The notes under the pieces are model-generated. The model was not told where the DNA came from and did not search any database. It saw only the letters and a list, made by a program, of their open reading frames with translations. A stretch of 64,000 bases of DNA from JAYVSZ01 sp043774925 (GTDB lineage Bacteria; Pseudomonadota; Gammaproteobacteria; Burkholderiales; Methylophilaceae), in NCBI GenBank assembly GCA_043774925.1, contig JAYVSZ010000013.1:1-64000 (forward strand). The letters run 5' to 3'. The position numbers and the translations under genes are program-made. Below, in pieces: positions 14,034 through 22,757 of the stretch (within the stretch, counting starts at the first letter, position 1; each line of letters starts with the position of its first letter).

Positions 14034-14444
14034 ATGAATGATAAAGACAAGAGTGAGTTAGAAAATTTTCGTTTGGACAAATGGCTGTGGGCGGCGCGCT
14101 TTTTTAAAACGCGCAGCATTGCCGCCGATGCGGTAGAGAGTGGCAAAGTGCGCGTAGATGGCGATCGCGCGAAGCCCGCTAAAGCGCTGAAAATCGGCAT
14201 GCTTGTGAGTATTCGTCATAAGGATTTTGAAATTGAATGCGAAGTGACAGGTTTATCCAACATCCGCCACGGCGCACCAGACGCGGCTTTGCTATATGCG
14301 GAAACTGAGGAAAGTTTAGCCAAGCGAAATCATGCAAAAATCACGCGTGAAGCTGACCACGCAGTGCGTGAGCGCGGCGCAGGGCGACCAACCAAGCGAC
14401 AGCAGCGGGATATCAAAAGGTTTACAGGTTTTTTCATGCTTTAA
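14034..14444 (+). CDS. hslR: Heat shock protein 15 homologue, S4 RNA-binding
   Basis: A 136-residue HslR (Hsp15) homologue. The S4 domain starts at about residue 12 (FRLDKWLWAARFFKTRSIAADAVESG). HslR binds stalled 50S subunits that still carry peptidyl-tRNA and helps recycle them. The C-terminal tail is basic (RPTKRQQRDIKRF), as in the family. It begins ten bases after the Lon-like gene, and the two stress-related genes may be cotranscribed. Confidence 0.9.
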   Translation: MNDKDKSELENFRLDKWLWAARFFKTRSIAADAVESGKVRVDGDRAKPAKALKIGMLVSIRHKDFEIECEVTGLSNIRHGAPDAALLYAETEESLAKRNHAKITREADHAVRERGAGRPTKRQQRDIKRFTGFFML

Positions 14445-14532
14445 ATCTTGAATAACTTCATGATTTGGTAATATTTAGTTAGTAAAATTTTGATTGATTA
14501 AATTCGTTAAACAAAGTGGGGAGTGGCATAAA

Positions 14533-15501
14533 TTGGATAAGAACTCAAAAATATATGTAGCAGGGCATCGCGGATTAGTTGGTTCAGCCTTAATGCGCCA
14601 ACTAGAATCAAAAGGGTACACTAATATTGTAACGCGAAGTCATGCTGAACTTGAGCTGGAGAATCAAGCAGATGTACGCAAGTTTTTTTTAACAGAAAAT
14701 CCCGAGTATGTATTTCTTGCAGCTGCTAAAGTAGGTGGTATTTATGCAAATAATACTTATCCAGCTGAGTTTATACATCAAAATTTAGCAGTTCAAACGA
14801 ATGTCATCCATGAGTCCTACGCTTCAAAGGTAAAGCGCTTGTTGTTTTTAGGATCTAGTTGCATTTATCCGCGAGACTGTCCCCAGCCTATGAAAGAAGC
14901 GTATTTCTTAACGGGGCAGTTAGAGCCAACCAATAGACCATACGCATTGGCGAAAATAGCTGGCATTGAAATGTGTCATGCATACAACCGTCAGTATGGC
15001 ACTAGGTATGTTGCTGCAATGCCGACCAATTTATATGGGCCTGGAGATAATTTTGATCTCAACAACTCTCATGTGTTGCCTGCCTTGGTGCGTAAGATGA
15101 ATGAAGCGAAGCGAAGTGGCGATAATGAAGTGGTGGTATGGGGTACAGGCACCCCGCGTCGTGAATTTTTAGCTAGCGAAGATATGGCAGAGGCTTGTGT
15201 GCATATAATGAATCTTCAAGACGAGAGGTTTTTAGGGCTGCTGGATCAAGATAATCCACCTATTGTTAACATAGGTTGTGGTAGTGATATTACTATCAAA
15301 GAGCTTGCGGAATATGTCAGAGATATTGTTGGATACGATGGTAAATTAATTTTTGATTTTAGCAAACCAGATGGAACACCAAGAAAACTGATGGATGTTA
15401 GCAAACTTAGTGCATTGGGCTGGGAGGCAAGAACAGACTTAAAGCATGGGTTAGAAAGATATCAGCAGGATTACCTGTCCTTACGGGCGAAGTTAACCTG
15501 A
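14533..15501 (+). CDS. fcl: GDP-L-fucose synthase
   Basis: A short-chain dehydrogenase of about 322 residues that converts GDP-4-keto-6-deoxymannose to GDP-L-fucose by epimerisation and reduction. Visible are the nucleotide-binding GHRGLVGSAL near the N-terminus, the substrate motif SSCIYPRDCPQPMKE, the catalytic YALAK, and TNLYGPGDNFD. I chose the TTG at 14533 because GGGGAG lies about nine bases upstream; a TTG at 14494 is in frame but has no ribosome binding site and adds non-homologous residues. Its substrate is supplied by Gmd, encoded at 29553-30590. It opens the polysaccharide region. Confidence 0.92.
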   Translation: MDKNSKIYVAGHRGLVGSALMRQLESKGYTNIVTRSHAELELENQADVRKFFLTENPEYVFLAAAKVGGIYANNTYPAEFIHQNLAVQTNVIHESYASKVKRLLFLGSSCIYPRDCPQPMKEAYFLTGQLEPTNRPYALAKIAGIEMCHAYNRQYGTRYVAAMPTNLYGPGDNFDLNNSHVLPALVRKMNEAKRSGDNEVVVWGTGTPRREFLASEDMAEACVHIMNLQDERFLGLLDQDNPPIVNIGCGSDITIKELAEYVRDIVGYDGKLIFDFSKPDGTPRKLMDVSKLSALGWEARTDLKHGLERYQQDYLSLRAKLT

Positions 15502-15633
15502 TTTTAATATCGCAAGTTTTTTATTAAAGACGTTTTCTTGGCTAAGGTTGCTAGATAAATTTAGGCATAAATTCCATATTTTTATGTTCAATTAAGTTTT
15601 GCTTGCGCCCACATGGTGAATATTGCTACACTA

Positions 15634-15650
15634 CGTTCAATAATTGAACG
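15634..15650. promoter_or_regulatory. Perfect palindrome upstream of the EPS regulator
   Basis: CGTTCAATAATTGAACG has eight-base arms around a single A. It lies 19 bases before the regulator start. A half-site-like TTCAATTAA occurs near 15587. Size and position suit an autoregulatory operator for the winged-helix regulator encoded just after it. Confidence 0.6.
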
Positions 15651-15668
15651 CTGAAAAATATCTATAGC

Positions 15669-16034
15669 ATGCTTACGGACGAATACCGCTACAAAATACT
15701 GAAGGTCTTGGAAGCTAATCCTGAAGTTAGTCAGCGCCACTTGGCGCGCGAACTGGGAGTAAGCTTGGGCCGCGTCAATTTTTGCCTAAAAGCGCTCATT
15801 GAAAAAGGTTTGCTTAAAGCCACTAATTTCCGCAATAGCAAAAATAAACTGGCGTATATGTATTTGCTTACACCAAGCGGAATTGAAGAAAAATCAGCCA
15901 TTACAGCACGCTTTTTGAAAATAAAAATGCAAGAAATTGCTGAACTAGAAGCTGAGATTGATGTTTTGCGTCGCGAAGCGATTGGATTATACCAATCAAA
16001 GTTATTTCAAACGGAGTCGGTAGCACATGGATAA
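15669..16034 (+). CDS. MarR-like EPS-associated transcriptional regulator
   Basis: A 121-residue winged-helix protein. The helix-turn-helix is at residues about 18-45 (VSQRHLARELGVSLGRVNFCLKALIEKG), the wing follows (LAYMYLLTPSGIEEK), and the C-terminal helix (KMQEIAELEAEIDVLRREAI) looks like a coiled-coil dimerisation element. It matches the small MarR-type regulators found beside exopolysaccharide genes. Its end overlaps the manC start by eight bases. It probably controls the manC unit and itself through the palindrome at 15634-15650. Confidence 0.85.
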   Translation: MLTDEYRYKILKVLEANPEVSQRHLARELGVSLGRVNFCLKALIEKGLLKATNFRNSKNKLAYMYLLTPSGIEEKSAITARFLKIKMQEIAELEAEIDVLRREAIGLYQSKLFQTESVAHG

Positions 16035-17448
16035 TCGCTATGCTGTGATACTTTGCGGTGGTTCTGGCACGCGTCTGTGGCCGCTTTCTCGCACACACCG
16101 GCCTAAGCAACTGCTGGCGCTTAATGGTGAGGAAACTTTGCTGCAACAAACAGCGAATCGACTGCTGGCACATATTCCAGCTGCCAATTTATTCACTGTC
16201 ACGCATGAGGATCATAAGTTTCAAGTAAAAGGCCAACTGGCGGAAGTTGCACCAGCAGCCATCGCCAACGTATTAGCAGAGCCTTGTGCCAGAAATACTT
16301 TGCCTGCTATTGCTTGGGCGGTAAAAGAGATTCACGCAAAAGATACTGATGCTGTGATTGGCATATTTGCATCAGACCACGCGATTGACAACCAAGCGGC
16401 TTTTTTAAGTGCTTGGCAAACAGCCGAAACGGCCGCTGAGAAAGGCTATTTGGTGCTTTTGGGTATTAAACCGCACGAGCCAGCCACTGGCTATGGCTAT
16501 ATTAAGCCGAGTAAATTACTACTAGATAGTAATCTTGACGCTCAAACAACGCCCGTATTTGAAGTTGCGCAGTTTGTAGAAAAGCCAAACACCGAAAAAG
16601 CTGCGCAATACGTGCAAGATAGCTACTTGTGGAACAGTGGCATGTTTGTTTTTAAAGCCGAAGTTTTTATGCAAATGTTGGCACAATATCAGCCGCAAAT
16701 GGCAATGCAAATGACTGCCATGACTGCAGAAAACTTTGCCGATACTTACGCTAACTTTACTAATATTTCTATGGATTATGGTTTAGCCGAAAAAGCGGAA
16801 AAAGTTGCTGTAGTGCCAGTAGATATGGCTTGGAGTGACTTGGGAAGCTGGGAGTCCATCTACCAAAAAAATAATAAAGATGCTAATAATAATGTTACGC
16901 ACGGCGAAGTGTTTGCAGCAGATACTACAGACAGCTTGCTGTGGACAGAACACGGCGTGCTAGCGACCTTGGGTTTGAGCAATGTTGCGATTATTCAAAC
17001 GGCAGATGCGACATTGGTGTGTGATAAAAGCCGTGCAGAAGACATTAAAGCCTTGGTTGCAAATGTAAAAGCGCACAAACCAGAGTTGGCTGAGATTCAT
17101 CAAACTGTCCATCGTCCTTGGGGCACATACACCGTGCTAGAAGAGGGTGAAAATTTTAAAATAAAACGTATTGTTGTTAATCCTGGCGCAAAACTATCCA
17201 TGCAAATGCATAAGCGTCGCTCAGAACATTGGGTTGTAGTATCTGGCACTGCAACAATAACAAATAACGAAATAGAATTTACGTTAAACGAAAACCAGTC
17301 AACCTATATCTCAAAAACACATCGCCATCGGCTTGAAAACAAAGGTTCGGTGCCACTTGCAATCATAGAAGTGCAATGTGGCGAATATGTTGGTGAGGAT
17401 GATATTGTGCGTTTTGATGATAATTATGGAAGATTGGTTCAGTCTTGA
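16027..17448 (+). CDS. manC: Mannose-1-phosphate guanylyltransferase / mannose-6-phosphate isomerase
   Basis: A 473-residue bifunctional enzyme (AlgA/CpsB type) that makes GDP-mannose. The N-terminal nucleotidyltransferase domain has LCGGSGTRLWPLSR at residues 9-22 and FVEKP. The C-terminal cupin isomerase domain begins near residue 355 (RPWGTYTVLEEG) and carries the metal-site region SMQMHKRRSEHWVVVSG. It overlaps the regulator gene, showing cotranscription. GDP-mannose feeds Gmd, then Fcl and Rmd, and any mannosyltransferases in this cluster. Confidence 0.95.
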   Translation: MDNRYAVILCGGSGTRLWPLSRTHRPKQLLALNGEETLLQQTANRLLAHIPAANLFTVTHEDHKFQVKGQLAEVAPAAIANVLAEPCARNTLPAIAWAVKEIHAKDTDAVIGIFASDHAIDNQAAFLSAWQTAETAAEKGYLVLLGIKPHEPATGYGYIKPSKLLLDSNLDAQTTPVFEVAQFVEKPNTEKAAQYVQDSYLWNSGMFVFKAEVFMQMLAQYQPQMAMQMTAMTAENFADTYANFTNISMDYGLAEKAEKVAVVPVDMAWSDLGSWESIYQKNNKDANNNVTHGEVFAADTTDSLLWTEHGVLATLGLSNVAIIQTADATLVCDKSRAEDIKALVANVKAHKPELAEIHQTVHRPWGTYTVLEEGENFKIKRIVVNPGAKLSMQMHKRRSEHWVVVSGTATITNNEIEFTLNENQSTYISKTHRHRLENKGSVPLAIIEVQCGEYVGEDDIVRFDDNYGRLVQS

Positions 17449-17481
17449 AAGCATGGAATTTAGAACATTGGGGCAACTAGA

Positions 17482-18279
17482 TTGAAATCTCTTATTTTAT
17501 CAATATGGAGATATCGTGGCTTTATCATTGGAAGCATAAAGCGCGAGTTTCTATTTAAGTATAAAAATTCAATGCTGGGCATTGCATGGGCTGTTATAAA
17601 CCCACTTGCGATGATTGTGGTTTATACCGTTATTTTTTCTAAAGTAATGCACTCTAGGCTGCCAGGTACGGATAATACCTTTGCATACAGCATTTATTTA
17701 TGTGCAGGGATTCTTACTTGGGGACTGTTTTCGGAGATTATTACTAGGTCGCAGAATATTTTTATAGAAAATGCAAATTTATTAAAAAAACTGAGTTTTC
17801 CTCGTATATGTTTGCCAGTTGTTGTCGTTGGCAGTGCGCTACTCAATTTTTCAATAGTTATGGCTCTGTTTTTACTATTTTTAATTTTGTCAGGTAATTT
17901 ACCAGGCTTGGTTCTTATCTCAAGTTTAGTCGTGTTAGTTATTCAAGTTGGTTTTGCTATTGGGTTGGGAGTTACATTGGGTGTTTTAAATGTATTTTTC
18001 CGTGATGTTGGACAGCTTTTTACGGTTATATTGCAGTTTTGGTTTTGGCTCACACCAATCGTATATTCGATAGACATTATTCCAAAAAACCTTAGTCATT
18101 ATTTAATGCTTTTAAACCCTATGGCTCCCATCATTGGCGCTTATCAAACCATTTTTGCTCTGGGAAAATCGCCAGATTGGAATACATTATTAATTCCCGC
18201 GCTTATCAGTTTTATATTTTGTGCAATTGCAATGCGATTGTTTCGCAAACATGCGGGCGAAATGGTGGATGAACTGTAA
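17482..18279 (+). CDS. wzm: Polysaccharide ABC transporter, membrane subunit (Wzm-like)
   Basis: A 265-residue permease of the ABC-2 type with six predicted membrane segments and the family opening YRGFIIGSIKREFLFKYKNSMLGIAW (written here only as landmarks YRGFIIGS and KYKNSMLGIAW). With Wzt it exports undecaprenyl-linked polysaccharide across the inner membrane. The start is a TTG with GGGG about nine bases upstream. Its stop overlaps the start of the ATP-binding subunit gene. Confidence 0.92.
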   Translation: MKSLILSIWRYRGFIIGSIKREFLFKYKNSMLGIAWAVINPLAMIVVYTVIFSKVMHSRLPGTDNTFAYSIYLCAGILTWGLFSEIITRSQNIFIENANLLKKLSFPRICLPVVVVGSALLNFSIVMALFLLFLILSGNLPGLVLISSLVVLVIQVGFAIGLGVTLGVLNVFFRDVGQLFTVILQFWFWLTPIVYSIDIIPKNLSHYLMLLNPMAPIIGAYQTIFALGKSPDWNTLLIPALISFIFCAIAMRLFRKHAGEMVDEL

Positions 18280-19511
18280 TGGGTAGCATAACTGTTAGTA
18301 ATTTAGGCAAGGCTTATAAGCAGTACCCAAATCGCTGGTCTCGTTTGCTTGAATGGATAATTCCATTTGGTAAGGTGCGGCACCAGCTGCACTGGGTGCT
18401 ACAGGGTTTGAATTTTGAAGTGCAAAAAGGCGAGGCTTTGGGTATTATAGGCATTAATGGCGCTGGTAAAAGTACGCTGTTAAAAATGATTACTGGCACA
18501 ACGCAACCTACCACCGGCAGTGTAAATATTTCTGGTCGTGTGGCTGCGCTTTTAGAGCTGGGCATGGGCTTTCATGCTGAATTTACTGGTCGCCAAAATG
18601 CCATTATGGCGGGTCAACTTCTTGGATTCAGTCCGCAGGAAATTACAGCACTAATGCCCGAGATTGAAGCTTTTGCAGAAATTGGCGATTACATAGATCA
18701 ACCAGTGCGTACCTACTCTAGCGGTATGCAGATGCGCCTAGCTTTTAGTGTGGCAACAGCCCAGCGACCAGATGTGCTGATTGTGGATGAAGCGCTTTCT
18801 GTTGGTGACGCTTATTTTCAGCACAAAAGTTTTGAGCGCATTCGCGAATTCCGTAAACTGGGCACCACCTTGCTTATTGTTTCACACGATAAAGCCGCCA
18901 TACAGTCTATTTGTGATCATGCCGTTTTGCTTAATGCAGGTAAGCTTGCCATGCAAGGCGAGCCGGAGGCTGTGATGGACTACTACAATGCACTGTTAGC
19001 TGAGCACGGAAACACTACGACTCGCCAACAGGTGATTGCTAGTGGTCGAGTGAGGACGATATCAGGAACCTGTGAAGCTGAGGTTGAGGAGATTGAAGTC
19101 TTTGATTCTGAAGGAAACAGTATACATGTCGTTACAGTGGGTCAAGAAATTCAGATAAGAATTGCTGTAAAGATCAATCAAGATATTGAAAGTCTTGTTT
19201 TGGGGTGCGGGGTGAAAGACCGTCTTGGCCAGATGATTTTTGGCACGAATACATTCAACACCAGTCAGGTTTTATATGGACCAAAAAATGGTGAACAGTA
19301 TGTTTTTACTATATCTTGCCTCGCTAGCTTAGGGGTTGGTACATACTCCATTCATGCATCACTTGTGCAAAATCAATCTCATATTGATAAAAATTACTAT
19401 TGGGTAGATGGTGGCTTTGTTTTTGAAGTTATTAATACAAATAAAGCAGATTTTGTTGGCTGTAGTTGGAATGAAATGAATTTTATAGTTAATAAGATGG
19501 GTGACAAGTAA
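18279..19511 (+). CDS. wzt: Polysaccharide ABC transporter, ATP-binding subunit (Wzt-like)
   Basis: A 410-residue subunit. The ATPase domain (to about residue 245) has Walker A GINGAGKST, the signature YSSGMQMRLAF, and Walker B VLIVDEALSVGD. A C-terminal domain of about 150 residues (from EVEEIEVFDSEGN) matches the Wzt carbohydrate-binding beta-sandwich, which in O9a-type systems recognises the modified non-reducing end of the chain. That is relevant because FkbM methyltransferases follow directly and might supply the terminal mark. The coding sequence overlaps wzm by one base. Confidence 0.93.
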   Translation: MGSITVSNLGKAYKQYPNRWSRLLEWIIPFGKVRHQLHWVLQGLNFEVQKGEALGIIGINGAGKSTLLKMITGTTQPTTGSVNISGRVAALLELGMGFHAEFTGRQNAIMAGQLLGFSPQEITALMPEIEAFAEIGDYIDQPVRTYSSGMQMRLAFSVATAQRPDVLIVDEALSVGDAYFQHKSFERIREFRKLGTTLLIVSHDKAAIQSICDHAVLLNAGKLAMQGEPEAVMDYYNALLAEHGNTTTRQQVIASGRVRTISGTCEAEVEEIEVFDSEGNSIHVVTVGQEIQIRIAVKINQDIESLVLGCGVKDRLGQMIFGTNTFNTSQVLYGPKNGEQYVFTISCLASLGVGTYSIHASLVQNQSHIDKNYYWVDGGFVFEVINTNKADFVGCSWNEMNFIVNKMGDK

Positions 19512-20449
19512 TGAATATTCGGAGTATTTTTTCGGCTATATCCTTTCTGCGCACTCAAGCTGGCTCAGAAAACAAGGAATCTGCTGCTATTGATTCTAAT
19601 CAGAACATCAATAATGACTCACTGGGTCAAGTAACCCTGACTTCTTTGGATAGAGCATTAGTAGTTGTCGATATAGGGTGTAGATGGGGTTTCGCGGAGA
19701 GGTTTACTAAAAATGTAGGTTATTTTCGCGTGTATGGTTTTGACCCCGATAAAGTGGAGTGTCAAAGACTAAATGATTTATATAAATCTGAAAGCGTTAC
19801 GCTAGTTCCATTAGGTTTGGCGCAAACTGCAGGAAAAAGAACTTTGTATATAACAAAAGAGCCTGCCTGCAGTTCATTGTTAGAGCCAGACCCCATGTTA
19901 ACGAGTAACTACCCTGCCCTAAATTGTGCGCAACATGTTTCATCGGTTGAGGTTGAGACGACGACGTTAGACATATGGACAAAAGAATCTTGTATAGATA
20001 ATGTAGATTATATAAAAGTTGATACGCAAGGAAGTGAGCTTGAAATCCTAACAGGAGGAATTAACACGTTGAAAGGTGTAAGATCACTAGAGGTTGAAGT
20101 TGAGTTCAACCCAATTTACCTAGGACAACCAACATTTTCTGATGTTGATATATTTCTACGTGATCAAGGATTTGTTCTTTGGAAGCTCACAAACCAAGTA
20201 CATTATTCACATAATGGATCCCCCGACGAGCCTATGGGCGAAGATGCCATATACTATGATGACAAACACAAAGTACGACATCAAGTTTATGGCGGACAAC
20301 TTTACTGGGCTAATGCACACTATATAAAAAAAGACGTACTTAGTTCTAAACCAGCAACCGACCCTCAAATGTTTAGGGACATAGCTTTGTTTAATGTCCT
20401 TGGTGCGCTTGACGTTGTTCAGCACATTCAAAGTTTACAAGCAAAATAA
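19511..20449 (+). CDS. FkbM-family methyltransferase
   Basis: A 312-residue SAM-dependent methyltransferase of the FkbM family. The SAM motif region is VVDIGCRWGFAERF at about residues 53-66, an acidic residue follows in VYGFDP, and the characteristic DYIKVDTQGSELEIL lies at about 163-177. FkbM enzymes O-methylate sugars and other hydroxyls. The gene overlaps wzt by one base, so its product may methylate the exported chain. The substrate is unknown. Confidence 0.85.
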   Translation: MNIRSIFSAISFLRTQAGSENKESAAIDSNQNINNDSLGQVTLTSLDRALVVVDIGCRWGFAERFTKNVGYFRVYGFDPDKVECQRLNDLYKSESVTLVPLGLAQTAGKRTLYITKEPACSSLLEPDPMLTSNYPALNCAQHVSSVEVETTTLDIWTKESCIDNVDYIKVDTQGSELEILTGGINTLKGVRSLEVEVEFNPIYLGQPTFSDVDIFLRDQGFVLWKLTNQVHYSHNGSPDEPMGEDAIYYDDKHKVRHQVYGGQLYWANAHYIKKDVLSSKPATDPQMFRDIALFNVLGALDVVQHIQSLQAK

Positions 20450-20462
20450 GGCACCATAAAAA

Positions 20463-21323
20463 ATGTTTATTTCATATGCCCAAAATTTTGAAGATGTAAT
20501 GCTTTGGCGTGCACTTAAGCACGTTGAGAATGGGTTTTACATTGACGTAGGTGCCAATGATCCAACGGCTCACTCGGTTACCAAGGCATTTTATGAACGT
20601 GGCTGGCGCGGAATTAATATTGAGCCTTTATCTTCACATTACTTAGATTTAATTCGTGAGAGGCCAAATGATATTAATTTGCAATGTGCAGCAGGGGCTG
20701 CGGTTGGAGAGGTTGAGCTTTGGGAGGCTGATGTTCGCGGCTGGGCAACGGCAGAAAAACAGGTTATTGAGCAACACAAAGCAGCTGGGCATAAAGGCAT
20801 TTGGCATAAAGTCCCTGTTGTGCCCCTTAAAAATATTTGTAAGGAAAATGTAGCTGGCGAAATTCATTTTCTTAAAATTGATGTTGAAGGGTTTGAAAAG
20901 TACGTACTTGAGGGGATGGATTTCTCTCGTTTTCGTCCTTGGGTGCTAATTGTAGAAGCAACAGAACCTAACACTAGCGAAGAAAACCATGTTGAATGGG
21001 AGGGTATTGTCTTGGCGATGGGTTATATATTTGCCTATGCGGATGGACTAAACCGCTTTTATGTTGCCACAGAACATCATGAATTGCTCTTGATCTTCAA
21101 ATACCCACCAAATGTATTCGATAATTTCATTCAAGTGTGTGATGAGCGAACTCAGCAAGCAGTGTCAAGAGCGGAGCAAGCAGAGTCAACAGCGGAGCAA
21201 GCAGAAAGAAAATTAGCAGCTGTGTATTTGGGCTTGTCATGGCGCGTTACTAAACCATTAAGAGCAGTCGAGCGTTTTTTGCAGATGATTCAGAACAAGC
21301 TAAAATCTGGATTCCAATTCTGA
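20463..21323 (+). CDS. FkbM-family methyltransferase with coiled tail
   Basis: A 286-residue protein. The FkbM domain has YIDVGANDPTAHSVTKAFYE (residues about 27-46) and IHFLKIDVEGFEKYVLEGMD (about 137-156). A short tail with the seven-residue repeat RAEQAES/TAEQAER follows, then LSWRVTKPLRAVERF. The SWR-x-T-x-PLR motif is a common C-terminal feature of polysaccharide-linked transferases. It differs clearly from the preceding FkbM protein, so this is not a recent tandem duplication. Confidence 0.85.
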   Translation: MFISYAQNFEDVMLWRALKHVENGFYIDVGANDPTAHSVTKAFYERGWRGINIEPLSSHYLDLIRERPNDINLQCAAGAAVGEVELWEADVRGWATAEKQVIEQHKAAGHKGIWHKVPVVPLKNICKENVAGEIHFLKIDVEGFEKYVLEGMDFSRFRPWVLIVEATEPNTSEENHVEWEGIVLAMGYIFAYADGLNRFYVATEHHELLLIFKYPPNVFDNFIQVCDERTQQAVSRAEQAESTAEQAERKLAAVYLGLSWRVTKPLRAVERFLQMIQNKLKSGFQF

Positions 21324-21389
21324 GCAAAATGCGGTTTTGACCTTGCCCGACCACTAAAGCGGGTCTAACTCAATTTTCAAGTACTTAAA

Positions 21390-22757
21390 ATGATGTCCAA
21401 TAAATTTATTACTTCTATTTTTTTGTCAATTAGCCGTTTTTTTGCTTTTATAAACAAGAGGCTTGAAAAACATATTACTTTTAAATCTATATTAAAAAAA
21501 ATTATATTATTAATCCCGGGAGCTAAGAGCTTAATTTTAAAAATAATATCCGTCAGAGTTGGTTATGCAAAGTTTAAACCGAGTCGAGACGGGCGAGAAT
21601 TATTTGTTGATATTACATGTGTACATAGTAATGATTTAAAAACAGGAATTCAGCGAGTTGTTCGTTCGATTCTAAATGAAATGCTAATGAATCCGACTCT
21701 AGATTTTAAAGTTGAGCCGATTTTTTTAACTAACAAAAAAGGATTTTTGCATTATCAATATGTAAATAGTAGAGGCTCAGATTTTGAAATTGTAGTTCCA
21801 AAGCATGGTGATATATTCTTGGGACTAGATTTAAACTCTAATGTTACTGCAGCAGCGCAAGCAGGTATGTTTAAAGACTGGAAGTCTCGTCATGCTCAAA
21901 TAGCATTTGTCATTTACGACATACTTCCGATAACAAATTCTAGGTGGTGGCCTGCTGGCGTTAAAGATGGTCATGTGCGTTGGTTCAAAGCGGTCTTGGG
22001 ATCATCTGATAAGCTGGTTTGCATATCTAAATCTGTGTGTGATGAAGTTAAAGATCTGGCTTGCCAATTTGGAATGCAGAAAGAAAAGCTACCTTTAGTT
22101 ACATGGTTTCATTTAGGTGCAGATATAGAGAACTCTTCACCCAGTAAGGGATTGCCTGATAATGCTGATACATTGCTACCTATATTGGCAAGTAAAATGA
22201 CTTTTCTGATGGTAGGTACCCTTGAGCCCAGAAAGGGATATGCTCAGACATTAGCAGCCTTCGAAAGCATTTGGTTGCAAGGGATAGATGTAAATTTAGT
22301 TATTATAGGAAAGCAAGGTTGGATGGTTGATGAGTTGATTGCCAATATTCGACATCACGCTGAGCTAGGTAAGCGGCTGTTTTGGCTTAATGGAATCAGT
22401 GATGAATTCCTCGAGAAAATATACAAAACCTCAACTTGCTTGATTGCAGCATCAGAAGGGGAAGGCTTTGGATTGCCACTGATAGAGGCAGCTCAGCACA
22501 AACTGTCAATTATTGCTAGAGATATACCTGTGTTTCGTGAAGTAGCTGGTGAGTATGCCTATTACTTCAGCGGAGTGTTGGCGGAAGATTTTGCTAGCAC
22601 AATTAAAGATTGGCTACGTTTGTATCATGAAGATAAACACCCAGCCTCAGACAATATGCCTTGGTTAGCGTGGAAACAGAGCACAAAGCAGCTACTAGAA
22701 CTTATCTTGCCGACATCATCAGACGGTCAGTTGCAAATATTTGAAGGAAAAATATGA
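21390..22757 (+). CDS. Glycosyltransferase, GT4-like
   Basis: A 455-residue GT-B fold glycosyltransferase. The N-terminal part is basic and hydrophobic. The nucleotide-sugar half carries VGTLEPRKGYAQTLAAFE (about residue 277) and the EX7E-type motif SEGEGFGLPLIEAAQ (about 360). GT4 retaining enzymes of this type include mannosyl- and rhamnosyltransferases of O-antigen assembly. Sugar specificity cannot be read. Its last codons overlap the start of the next gene by four bases. Confidence 0.87.
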   Translation: MMSNKFITSIFLSISRFFAFINKRLEKHITFKSILKKIILLIPGAKSLILKIISVRVGYAKFKPSRDGRELFVDITCVHSNDLKTGIQRVVRSILNEMLMNPTLDFKVEPIFLTNKKGFLHYQYVNSRGSDFEIVVPKHGDIFLGLDLNSNVTAAAQAGMFKDWKSRHAQIAFVIYDILPITNSRWWPAGVKDGHVRWFKAVLGSSDKLVCISKSVCDEVKDLACQFGMQKEKLPLVTWFHLGADIENSSPSKGLPDNADTLLPILASKMTFLMVGTLEPRKGYAQTLAAFESIWLQGIDVNLVIIGKQGWMVDELIANIRHHAELGKRLFWLNGISDEFLEKIYKTSTCLIAASEGEGFGLPLIEAAQHKLSIIARDIPVFREVAGEYAYYFSGVLAEDFASTIKDWLRLYHEDKHPASDNMPWLAWKQSTKQLLELILPTSSDGQLQIFEGKI

